Source of the DNA: Gammaproteobacteria bacterium | GTDB taxonomy: Bacteria > Pseudomonadota > Gammaproteobacteria > GCA-001735895 | Assembly: GCA_003231795.1 (NCBI GenBank) | Contig: QIJI01000390.1 | Coordinates: 1 to 7,613, forward strand | DNA length: 7,613 nucleotides | Reading direction: 5' to 3' | Shown here: positions 1-6,035 of the stretch, one piece after another | Numbering within the stretch: the stretch's first letter is position 1 | How the letters are laid out: every line of letters starts with the position of its first letter | The notes under the pieces: model-generated | Seen by the model: the letters and a program-made list of their open reading frames with translations, nothing else | Database searches by the model: none | Told to the model about the DNA's origin: nothing | Program-made: the position numbers and the translations under genes

Positions 1-1350
1 GGCACGGCGCCAGCGACTGGATGCCGGTTTGAAAATGAGATGACAGCTTTCGTTGAGGCGACCCGGGTGCGCCGGGCGGTCCTCGGCAAGCCAGCTCTGA
101 TACGCCCGGCCACCATTCCAGTTGCCGGTAGTAAATCCCAGAATTTCAGATGCGATTTGAGACTGGTCCATTGCCCGACTGAAAATATCGACCAGCATCG
201 AAATATAGTCGATTGACTGTTTCATCGAGCCGGAGCAATCGATCAGGAAGGTGACCAGACAATCATTTTTGTAACGATACTGATTTTTTTGAAATATGCG
301 GCGTTCACTCGGGCTTGCGACAAGCTGAGCCAGGCGTCGGCCATCGATAAGACCCTCTTCTTCACCGAAAAGCCAGCTATCACGGCGCGCCGTTGCGAGT
401 AAATGTGATATCTGACGTGCCAATCTGGGGACGTTAATACCCTGATGAAACACCATCGCGTCCAGTTTTTCACGAAACTCTCGCAATTCGGTCTCTCTTA
501 CCTGTGATGCTGCGGATATGACGCGATCAAACTGGCGATTGAATACCCGGTACTGCTGCAAATGTTGTTTAGGTACTTTACTGCTGCCGCTCACAACCGT
601 GGCAATGTTCGAATCTTCAGTCTCTTGCGAGTCATCGATGGAAAGCGCAATACGGGCGAGTTCCTTTTCGTTGTCAATCCGGTTGTCGCTATTTGACGAT
701 TGCATCAGCCTGGTCAATGAATGGTCGAGAATGGTCGCAATTTCTAGCGCATGTTGCGCAAATGCGGCCTGGTGATGGCGCGACTTTTTCAAATGAAGTA
801 AAGCGTGTCCGATTACCGGTGTAATCTGTGCGCGGGTAACTTCGATCAAATCGTCGCTTTCTTTCAGGGTCGGGTTTCCGCTTAATCGAGACCAGGCAAT
901 TTGAGCAATGGTGTAGAACAGAATCCCGATTTCCCCATCGCTGTGACCTTCGTTATGGAATCGTCGCGACCATTCGCAAAAACGATGATAGAGATTCGCC
1001 CGGATGCCGGGATGTTCGTCAGCTACCAGCGTCTCCACACGTAACTGTTCGAGCAGATCGAATATGAGCCTTGCCAATGGCGTTTCAGGCGCCATTTGCC
1101 GGTGCAATTTGGCGTCGCTGTGAAGCAGGCGCAGCGCAATTCCGTCAGCCGCGCCTCGATGGGAGTGAAAGCTGTCCAGTATCGGGTCCGGATTGCTGTG
1201 CGGGGCACCCGTATTGATTCTTTTACCGTCGAGGAACAAAGATCGCCCGCGGTGGCGCAATCCGCCGTTGCCGGTTAAGGCTCGAATAGATGCGCCACAA
1301 AGCTCGCTGACCTGTTGTTGCTGTTTGTGACTGGGTGAGTTAGCCCACAT
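1..1350 (-). CDS. cobT: CobT-like cobaltochelatase subunit with VWA domain, C-terminus cut by window edge
   Basis: The minus frame is open from the ATG at 1350 to base 1, giving 450 codons with no stop, so the gene continues past the left edge. An N-terminal segment (about residues 66-107) has the CobT pattern of a GIALRLLHSDAKLHR stretch followed by a FDLLEQLRVE helix. A polar, acidic linker covers about 212-262. The C-terminal von Willebrand A domain starts near 364, with the metal-site motif D371-C-S-G-S375. It is followed by ILGFTTGNWNGG (403-414) and a HPGRLNE segment typical of CobT. In the known aerobic cobaltochelatase, CobT binds the AAA+ ring of CobS and couples it to CobN, which inserts cobalt into hydrogenobyrinic acid a,c-diamide. 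The start lies 8 bases after the cobS stop, with no strong Shine-Dalgarno, so translation is probably coupled. The last metal-site residue lies outside the window. Family assignment is firm; B12 function is inferred. Confidence 0.93.
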   Translation of the reverse strand, partial: MWANSPSHKQQQQVSELCGASIRALTGNGGLRHRGRSLFLDGKRINTGAPHSNPDPILDSFHSHRGAADGIALRLLHSDAKLHRQMAPETPLARLIFDLLEQLRVETLVADEHPGIRANLYHRFCEWSRRFHNEGHSDGEIGILFYTIAQIAWSRLSGNPTLKESDDLIEVTRAQITPVIGHALLHLKKSRHHQAAFAQHALEIATILDHSLTRLMQSSNSDNRIDNEKELARIALSIDDSQETEDSNIATVVSGSSKVPKQHLQQYRVFNRQFDRVISAASQVRETELREFREKLDAMVFHQGINVPRLARQISHLLATARRDSWLFGEEEGLIDGRRLAQLVASPSERRIFQKNQYRYKNDCLVTFLIDCSGSMKQSIDYISMLVDIFSRAMDQSQIASEILGFTTGNWNGGRAYQSWLAEDRPAHPGRLNESCHLIFKPASSRWRRA

Positions 1351-1358
1351 TTCTGGTG

Positions 1359-2339
1359 TTACTCATTTCGTTTTTGAAGCAGGTGCAGGTAGGAATCGTC
1401 GAGCTCCTGGTTAAAGCAGCGTTGAAAATACTCAGCAATCACCGGGTGCTCATCTTCTTCACATTTGTTCAGGAATGACAGTTTGAAGGCAAGCAGGTGA
1501 TCGTCAAAAATCAGGGTATTCTCGGCCCAGGAGATTACCGTGCGCGGTGACATCAAAGTTGATAGATCGCCGACTACAAAACCTTCACGCGTCATGCTTG
1601 CCATCGCAATCATCGATTTCAGTAACTCGTGGTAACTTTCCAGCCTGAATGCTTCAACCCGGGCCTGAACTATCGCCATTTCCTCGTCACTGGACAGATA
1701 ATTCAGCGTCGCGACAATGTTCCAGCGGTCGATCTGTCCGTGATTGAGTAACTGGGTGCCATGATAAAGGCCATTGCTGTTACCAAGCCCGACCGTATTG
1801 GCGGTAGCAAACAGGCGGAAACTGCGATGCGGTGTCAATACCCGATTTTGATCGATCAGGGTGAACTTGCCGTCACGCTCAAGCAGGCGATGGATGACGA
1901 ACATTACATCGGGGCGACCGGCATCGTATTCATCAAAAATCAATGCAATCGGACGCTGCAACGACCAGGGCACGATGCCTTCCTGGAATTCGGTGATTTG
2001 GCGATTATCACGAATTACAATGCTGTCCTTGCCTACAAGATCGAGTCGGCTGATATGGCCATCGAGATTTACCCGCATACAGGGCCAGTTCAGTCGAGCA
2101 GCAATTTGCTCGATATGGGTCGATTTTCCGGTACCGTGCAACCCCTGCAGCATCACCCGCCGGTTATGCTCAAATCCGGCCAGAATTGCCAGTGTCACTT
2201 CGGGATTGAAGTGATATCCCGAATCCAGCTCAGGCACCATGTCGCTGGGCTCAGCAAAGGCATGTACCTGTAACTGGCTGTCGAACCCAAATACATTGCG
2301 TACTGAAACCAGTTGATCGGGCGTTTCGGGCGTTTGCAT
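1359..2339 (-). CDS. cobS: CobS-like cobaltochelatase AAA+ ATPase subunit
   Basis: This 326-residue protein closely resembles aerobic cobaltochelatase CobS over its whole length, and matches the usual size of about 330. The N-terminus has the VRNVFGFDS segment seen in CobS proteins. Walker A is GLHGTGKS (66-73), Walker B is IALIFDEYD (131-139) with D136 and E137, sensor 1 is in FATAN (N181), and a conserved SPRT stretch lies at 264-267. It is a MoxR-type AAA+ ATPase that forms rings with CobT and supplies ATP-driven work for cobalt insertion by CobN. I chose the ATG at 2339 because a GAGGG Shine-Dalgarno (2347-2351) sits 7 bases upstream and known CobS proteins start near here. The frame stays open upstream to 2513, but that stretch contains the likely promoter. 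It is transcribed with cobT just downstream and diverges from the CoA-transferase gene. CobN is not in the window. Confidence 0.94.
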   Translation of the reverse strand: MQTPETPDQLVSVRNVFGFDSQLQVHAFAEPSDMVPELDSGYHFNPEVTLAILAGFEHNRRVMLQGLHGTGKSTHIEQIAARLNWPCMRVNLDGHISRLDLVGKDSIVIRDNRQITEFQEGIVPWSLQRPIALIFDEYDAGRPDVMFVIHRLLERDGKFTLIDQNRVLTPHRSFRLFATANTVGLGNSNGLYHGTQLLNHGQIDRWNIVATLNYLSSDEEMAIVQARVEAFRLESYHELLKSMIAMASMTREGFVVGDLSTLMSPRTVISWAENTLIFDDHLLAFKLSFLNKCEEDEHPVIAEYFQRCFNQELDDSYLHLLQKRNE

Positions 2340-2400
2340 TGTGCTTCCCTCGTTACGATTACCTAAGTCGACAGACTCCCAGGGAATCAAAAAACGAGCC

Positions 2401-2430
2401 AGTATAGCGGAATCATTGACCGAGTAATAA
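2401..2430 (-). promoter_or_regulatory. candidate promoter for cobS-cobT
   Basis: On the minus strand a good -10 box TATACT (2401-2406) is preceded by a weak -35 candidate TTATTA (2425-2430) with an 18-base spacer. Transcription would start near 2394, leaving a leader of about 55 bases before the cobS ATG at 2339. The -10 is convincing and the -35 is poor. Confidence 0.4.
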
Positions 2431-2451
2431 CGCCAGAAGACTGTTTTTGGC

Positions 2452-2480
2452 TGGTCACGGTACTCAATCCTGCGTACTAT
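2452..2480 (+). promoter_or_regulatory. candidate promoter for the CoA-transferase gene
   Basis: TGGTCA (2452-2457), a 17-base spacer and TACTAT (2475-2480) give a moderate sigma-70 match. The start would be near 2487, about 27 bases before the ATG at 2514. It lies back to back with the cobS promoter candidate. Confidence 0.35.
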
Positions 2481-2513
2481 TTCGATGCATAAACAGGCGA
2501 TGCTGGAGCCCAT

Positions 2514-3710
2514 ATGAATGTGTCAGGCCCCCTTGCAGGGTATCGGGTTATTGAGCTGGGTCAGTTGCTGGCTGGACCTTTTGCAGGCTGTTTGCTCGGC
2601 TATTTCGGTGCTGAAGTGATTAAAATTGAACCTCCAAATGGTGGTGATCCAATCAGGCGCTGGCGCGAAATGCGTGGCGATACCTCATTATGGTGGCGTT
2701 CGCTAGCGCGTAACAAGAAATCGGTGACGGTTGATCTTAAAAATCAGCGAGGCGTTGAACTGGTCAGGCAACTGATTGAAAACGCGGATGTTGTGATCGA
2801 AAATTTCAGGCCCGGTGTAGTAGAAAGCTGGGGATTAGGGCCCGATGAATTCAAAAATTGTAATCCTGGCCTGATTTACGCGCGGATATCGGGTTATGGA
2901 CAAACGGGACCTTATGCCAGTAAGCCCGGTTTCGCATCGGTTTGCGAAGGAATTAGTGGATTCCGATACGTAAACGGACATCCCGGCGAAGCTCCGGTTC
3001 GACCAAATCTCAGCCTGGGCGATAGCATATCCGGCATTCATGCGGCACTCGGAGTTACGATGGCCTTGCTTGAAAAACAGCAAAGCGGGCAGGGGCAGGT
3101 AGTCGACGTAGCCCTGTTCGAGTCGATGTTTAATCTGATGGAGGCCGTGGTCCCGGAATTCGATGGTGCCGGCGTTGTGCGTGAACCTTCCGGCACTACC
3201 GTGACTGGAATTGTGCCTACCAATACCTATCGATGTGCGGACGGTAAATATATAGTCATCGGAGGTAACGGCGACTCGATATTTCAACGTTTGATGGTTG
3301 CCGCAGGATATCCGCATCTGGCGGAGGACGAGAGGCTGTCGACCAATCCAGGGCGAGTCGAACATGAAGTCGAAATTGACAACGCACTGTCAACATGGTG
3401 TCAGCAACATAATTCGGATTTTCTGTTACAGCAGCTCGAACTGGCAAGAGTGCCGTCAGGGCCGATTTACAATGTCGAAGATATGATGGCAGATCCGCAT
3501 TTTAACCAGCGTGACCTGTTTGAAACCGTTGAAATTGACGGCAAGCCATTAAAGATACCGGCTATATTGCCAAAGCTTTCCCGAACCCCCGGGGAAACCC
3601 GGTGGCCCGGAGCTGATCTCGGGTCATCCAATGAAGAGGTACTTGGGCAGTTACTCGGACTGGATGAAAGTCAGTTACAGGTACTGAAAAAGGAAGGTGT
3701 CATCAACTGA
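2514..3710 (+). CDS. CaiB/BaiF family (type III) CoA-transferase
   Basis: The 398-residue product has full family length. Landmarks in order are LAGPFAG (19-25), GAEVIKIEPP (32-41), ENFRPG (96-101) and the LGDSISG segment. Its D170 aligns with the catalytic aspartate (Asp169) of formyl-CoA transferase, which carries the acyl anhydride and thioester intermediates. Further landmarks are a GGNG turn (250-253) and VPSGPIYNVEDMMADP near the C-terminus. The enzyme moves CoA between a CoA thioester and a carboxylic acid in the cytoplasm. The glycine-rich loop of oxalate-specific formyl-CoA transferases is replaced by the short GGNG turn, which argues against oxalate; succinyl-CoA-dependent dicarboxylate transfer is one possibility. 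The substrate cannot be fixed from sequence. The ATG at 2514 has GGAG (2505-2508) 5 bases upstream. It stands alone on its strand, divergent from cobS, with no acyl-CoA dehydrogenase, lyase or racemase beside it to suggest a pathway. Confidence 0.93.
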   Translation: MNVSGPLAGYRVIELGQLLAGPFAGCLLGYFGAEVIKIEPPNGGDPIRRWREMRGDTSLWWRSLARNKKSVTVDLKNQRGVELVRQLIENADVVIENFRPGVVESWGLGPDEFKNCNPGLIYARISGYGQTGPYASKPGFASVCEGISGFRYVNGHPGEAPVRPNLSLGDSISGIHAALGVTMALLEKQQSGQGQVVDVALFESMFNLMEAVVPEFDGAGVVREPSGTTVTGIVPTNTYRCADGKYIVIGGNGDSIFQRLMVAAGYPHLAEDERLSTNPGRVEHEVEIDNALSTWCQQHNSDFLLQQLELARVPSGPIYNVEDMMADPHFNQRDLFETVEIDGKPLKIPAILPKLSRTPGETRWPGADLGSSNEEVLGQLLGLDESQLQVLKKEGVIN

Positions 3711-3730
3711 TAGTCGAATTGCATTAAGCG

Positions 3731-3768
3731 GGAACTATCTGTTCCAGGGTAAGGCCCGGGGACGCCTT
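3731..3768 (+). terminator. two small stem-loops after the CoA-transferase gene, possible weak terminator
   Basis: GGAAC (3731-3735) pairs with GTTCC (3741-3745) around a 5-base loop, and AAGGC (3751-3755) pairs with GCCTT (3764-3768). They begin 21 bases past the stop codon. Neither is followed by a run of T, so intrinsic termination is doubtful. Apart from these and the -10 box at 3930-3935, I see nothing in the 252-base spacer 3711-3962. Confidence 0.22.
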
Positions 3769-3906
3769 GCAGTGCTTGATGACGCCTGTTTTGTTGGTTG
3801 CGAAGGGTTCGTGTATGAAATTGAGACATTCGTGGCTGAAAAACCGTCCTGAAGAGTAAAAATGTCACATTCGGCCACTGCAGGAGGCATTCAACAGGTC
3901 AATCAA

Positions 3907-3935
3907 TGGAGTTAGTGCTGCAACGGGAATATAAT
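3907..3935 (+). promoter_or_regulatory. candidate promoter for the TPR protein gene
   Basis: A consensus -10 box TATAAT lies at 3930-3935. The matching -35 position (3907-3912, TGGAGT) is weak. The expected start near 3942 gives a leader of about 21 bases that contains the Shine-Dalgarno GAGGGA (3951-3956). Confidence 0.4.
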
Positions 3936-3962
3936 CGTTTCAATCCATTTGAGGGATGTTTG

Positions 3963-4433
3963 ATGAAAACAATTAACCACTATATCTGGCTGCCTGCCGC
4001 GTTAATCGCTTTCATGCTCGCATCTACAGGCGCTCTTGCTATTGGCGGAAATTACTCGTCCGATGTTGATCTGGAACCGGTTCTGGCAATGATCGAAGTC
4101 GAAGATTACGAAGCAGCGATCAATGAATTACACGACATGCTGGATGGTGATCCTGATAATTCGGACGTCATGACAATGCTTGGTTTCAGTTATCGCAAAT
4201 CGGGAAATTTCGAAGACGCGCTTACCTTTTACCAGTGGGCATTACGCTCAGAACCCAAGCACATCGGTGCCAACGAGTATCTTGGAGAACTGTACCTGCA
4301 AACAAATCAGTTCGAAAAAGCAGTTCAGCAACTTGAAATTCTCGACGGCATCTGTCGCTCAGGATGCAAAGAGTACACTAAACTAAAACAAGCCATCGAC
4401 TCCTACGAGGCGGCAACGGCGAGTAATTCTTGA
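3963..4433 (+). CDS. small exported tetratricopeptide-repeat (TPR) protein
   Basis: This is a 156-residue protein. Residues 1-26 look like a Sec signal peptide: two-charge start (MK, then H), hydrophobic core LPAALIAFMLA, and a GALA cleavage site before IGGN. The mature part is about 130 residues, with roughly three TPR units near 34-67, 68-101 and 102-135. Signs of these are DYEAAINELHDML, then GFSYRKSGNFEDALTFYQWAL with a following EP, and YLGELYLQTNQFEKAVQQL. A CRSGC motif (C131, C135) follows the last repeat, then a helix EYTKLKQAI. TPR units bind other proteins, so a periplasmic scaffold or assembly role is plausible, but no partner is visible. I chose the ATG at 3963 over the in-frame ATG at 3906 because GAGGGA sits 6 bases upstream, the signal peptide begins there, and the TATAAT box lies inside the longer version. 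The gene ends 66 bases before nudC and could be co-transcribed with it. The exact function is unknown. Confidence 0.85.
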   Translation: MKTINHYIWLPAALIAFMLASTGALAIGGNYSSDVDLEPVLAMIEVEDYEAAINELHDMLDGDPDNSDVMTMLGFSYRKSGNFEDALTFYQWALRSEPKHIGANEYLGELYLQTNQFEKAVQQLEILDGICRSGCKEYTKLKQAIDSYEAATASNS

Positions 4434-4499
4434 TTATTGGCCTGATTAGTCAAATGAGTTTATCAACCTGATTTTTCGATGCCGAAACTGAGTTAGTAG

Positions 4500-5456
4500 T
4501 TGGAGATCTTTTACCGCGAACTGAAGCTCGACCGGGCCAGCGAATCACGCAAAAACAAAGACTGGTTACTGCAGCAATGGGCGCAGCAGCAATGCCGCGT
4601 TTATGTTTTACATCAAGACAAAAGCCTGATGCACTGGCCTGATCGCGAGGCGCAACCTGAAGTTATTCAACTGTCTCAAGATCAACTCGAAGGCCTGGCC
4701 ACAGATAACCCTATATTCCTCGGCATCGACGGGTCAATTCCATTGTTTGCACTGGATCTGTCCGGGCAGAGCAATGAGAATCTTGCCGTTCTACCGCAGT
4801 CAGGTGAATTTATAGATCTGCGGGAATATGGCTGGCTGCTTGATGCGCAACAGGCCGGACTACTGGCCTACGCCAGGGGACTTGCGTTCTGGAACCGGAA
4901 TCATCAATTTTGTGGTATCTGCGGACAGTTAACCCGGTTTGAACACGGGGGGCACATGCGCCGATGCAGTAGTACAAGTTGCGATAGGCTGCATTTCCCA
5001 CGTACCGACCCGGCTGTCATTATGCTGGTGGAAGACCGCTCAGATCCCCGAAATCCAAAATGCCTGTTGGCTCGAAATTCGCGTTTTCCGAATCGAATGA
5101 TGTCGACGCTGGCAGGATTCGTGGACCCACTCGAAAGTCTGGAAGAAACCGTTGCGCGCGAGGTTTTTGAAGAATGTGGAATCAGGGTCGAGCAGGTTGA
5201 GTATCAGGCGTCGCAGCCGTGGCCGTTTCCGGCTTCGATCATGCTGGGCTTTAGAGCGCTGGCAGTAACCCGGGAAATAAAAGTTGATGGAGTCGAAATC
5301 GAGGAAGCTTGCTGGTTTGATCTTGAGCAGCTCAAAGAGTTTGGTGAGTGGGGCGATGGTGGCGACACCTTTTGTTTGCCGAGAAAAGATTCAATCGCTC
5401 GCTACCTGGTTGAATCCTGGGTTCGGGATGTTACGCCTCCGGGGTCGGCTGTGTAA
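4500..5456 (+). CDS. nudC: NAD(H) pyrophosphatase NudC (Nudix hydrolase)
   Basis: The 318-residue enzyme splits NADH or NAD+ into NMN(H) and AMP, and in E. coli NudC also removes NAD caps from RNA 5' ends. All landmarks are present. There is an N-terminal NudC-like domain (about 1-125) and a zinc ribbon with C138, C141, C156 and C161. A perfect Nudix box spans 206-228 (G206, E212, R220, E221, E224, E225, G227). The SQPWPFPAS signature (238-246) distinguishes NADH pyrophosphatases from other Nudix enzymes. It is longer than E. coli NudC (257), in the range of the longer bacterial forms. The start is TTG at 4500: the codon just before it is an in-frame TAG, and FYRELKLDRAS at residues 4-14 is where the family begins. 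There is no convincing Shine-Dalgarno, so translation may be weak or depend on the TPR gene 66 bases upstream. It converges on the DUF1127 gene. Confidence 0.95.
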   Translation: MEIFYRELKLDRASESRKNKDWLLQQWAQQQCRVYVLHQDKSLMHWPDREAQPEVIQLSQDQLEGLATDNPIFLGIDGSIPLFALDLSGQSNENLAVLPQSGEFIDLREYGWLLDAQQAGLLAYARGLAFWNRNHQFCGICGQLTRFEHGGHMRRCSSTSCDRLHFPRTDPAVIMLVEDRSDPRNPKCLLARNSRFPNRMMSTLAGFVDPLESLEETVAREVFEECGIRVEQVEYQASQPWPFPASIMLGFRALAVTREIKVDGVEIEEACWFDLEQLKEFGEWGDGGDTFCLPRKDSIARYLVESWVRDVTPPGSAV

Positions 5457-5464
5457 CCGACCCC
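5441..5464. repeat. perfect 8-bp inverted repeat across the nudC stop codon
   Basis: GGGGTCGG (5441-5448) and CCGACCCC (5457-5464) are separated by 8 bases that include the TAA stop. The GC-rich stem sits between convergent genes, the usual place for a bidirectional terminator. Neither side is followed by a T run, so it may instead act as an RNA 3'-end stabiliser or protein site. Confidence 0.5.
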
Positions 5465-5482
5465 ACATATCAACCTGAAAAC

Positions 5483-5923
5483 TTAAGCACATTTAATTTC
5501 ACTAAAACTGTCCTGATTGGCCGCTGGCAATTCTTGACCGACTGCAATGGTTCGAACTTCAGCCCGCTTGCCTTCGGTTAGCAGATCGTGCGGGTGTTTA
5601 GCATTTAGTTGATCGAAGCTAACCCGGCCGCTAGCAACCGAGTTCAGATCTTCGCTTGTCAACCCGATATCCTTGAGCAAATGATCGTCGAGCTGATAAA
5701 GGCGTCTGAGATTTCGTCGTTGCTGCAGTTGAATTTTATAAGCTTCAACCGAAGCGGCGATCCACTGCCCAAAAGATCTCAGCAAAACCGCAATCGATTG
5801 AGATCGGATGTTACGGCTATTTTGAATTTCGGCGTTATAGTCAATTTTGTCCAGATTATGCGCATATCCATATCCGGTATTGGCATCGACGATTGAAGCG
5901 ACTGCGAACTGGAAAAGTTTCAT
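5483..5923 (-). CDS. long DUF1127 domain protein
   Basis: This is a 146-residue protein of unknown function. Residues about 62-92 form the DUF1127 core: a basic segment (QQRRNLRRL) followed by LDDHLLKDIGLTSEDL. That core is normally found in small proteins of about 45-80 residues rich in arginine. Here it sits inside a longer chain: an N-terminal part of about 60 residues with no motif I recognise (IVDANTGYGYAHNLDKID), and a polar tail of about 50 residues. Some DUF1127 proteins in alphaproteobacteria are tied to RNA turnover and phosphate or nutrient responses, but that cannot be carried over to this one. I chose the ATG at 5923 because GAGGA (5932-5936) lies 8 bases upstream; a GTG at 5938 is in frame but would contain that site. 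It diverges from the LysR gene, which may control it, and converges on nudC with 26 bases between. Confidence 0.85.
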   Translation of the reverse strand: MKLFQFAVASIVDANTGYGYAHNLDKIDYNAEIQNSRNIRSQSIAVLLRSFGQWIAASVEAYKIQLQQRRNLRRLYQLDDHLLKDIGLTSEDLNSVASGRVSFDQLNAKHPHDLLTEGKRAEVRTIAVGQELPAANQDSFSEIKCA

Positions 5924-5970
5924 TGTAGTATTCCTCACTTAAAAATTGAAAGTATTTGCTAACGAAGGTT

Positions 5971-5999
5971 AATATATGGCTTGATTTAAGCTTTAACAA
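5971..5999 (-). promoter_or_regulatory. promoter of the DUF1127 gene
   Basis: On the minus strand, -35 TTGTTA (5994-5999), a 17-base spacer and -10 TATATT (5971-5976) make a good sigma-70 match. The expected start near 5964 leaves about 40 bases of leader before the ATG at 5923. Confidence 0.6.
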
Positions 6000-6009
6000 A
6001 CGATATATT
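5981..6009 (+). promoter_or_regulatory. promoter of the LysR-type regulator gene
   Basis: -35 TTGATT (5981-5986), a 17-base spacer and -10 TATATT (6004-6009) fit sigma-70 well. The start would fall near 6016, about 20 bases before the ATG at 6036. It overlaps the opposite-strand DUF1127 promoter almost entirely. Confidence 0.6.
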
Positions 6010-6035
6010 TTTTCCAATTGTTTAGAAAAACTAAT

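Larger units (their letters stand above)
5971..6009. promoter_or_regulatory. 39-base imperfect dyad, candidate operator between DUF1127 and LysR genes
   Basis: Pairing each base with its partner about a centre at 5990 gives 13 matches of 19. These include the outer seven (5971-5977 with 6003-6009) and an inner TTG/CAA (5981-5983 with 5997-5999). The middle holds AAGCTT (5988-5993), flanked as TTTAAGCTTTAA. LysR-type regulators usually bind such dyads next to their own divergently read gene, so the LysR product is the natural candidate. Binding is inferred. Confidence 0.45.

Noticed and set aside
243..473. Short minus-strand frame of 76 codons inside the cobT region, and similar short frames at 518-775 and 1023-1278
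   Set aside because: All are out of frame with a continuous 450-codon CobT reading frame that carries clear family motifs.
1761..2273. 170-codon open frame on the plus strand
   Set aside because: It lies wholly antisense to cobS, which has full family motifs; the translation shows no recognisable domain and there is no ribosome site.
2340..2513. 58-codon N-terminal extension of CobS
   Set aside because: The frame is open, but the -10 box TATACT lies inside it, the ATG at 2339 has its own GAGGG site, and known CobS proteins begin near that ATG.
2835..3365. 176-codon open frame on the minus strand
   Set aside because: Antisense shadow of the CoA-transferase gene, with no family resemblance.
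3761..3787. Direct repeat of GACGCCT (3761 and 3781)
   Set aside because: Seven bases twice at a 20-base step is expected by chance and has no further copies nearby.
3906..3962. 19-codon upstream extension of the TPR protein
   Set aside because: It would bury the signal peptide, and it contains both the TATAAT box and the ribosome site of the ATG at 3963. The AGGAGG at 3882-3887 is 18 bases from the ATG at 3906, too far to serve it.
4430..4453. Possible hairpin between the TPR gene and nudC
   Set aside because: The stem is only 7 pairs including a G-T pair, is AT-rich, and has no T run, so it does not support a terminator call.
6018..6035. TTG start for the LysR protein
   Set aside because: It sits at the predicted transcription start; the ATG at 6036 matches the usual N-terminus of GcvA-type regulators.
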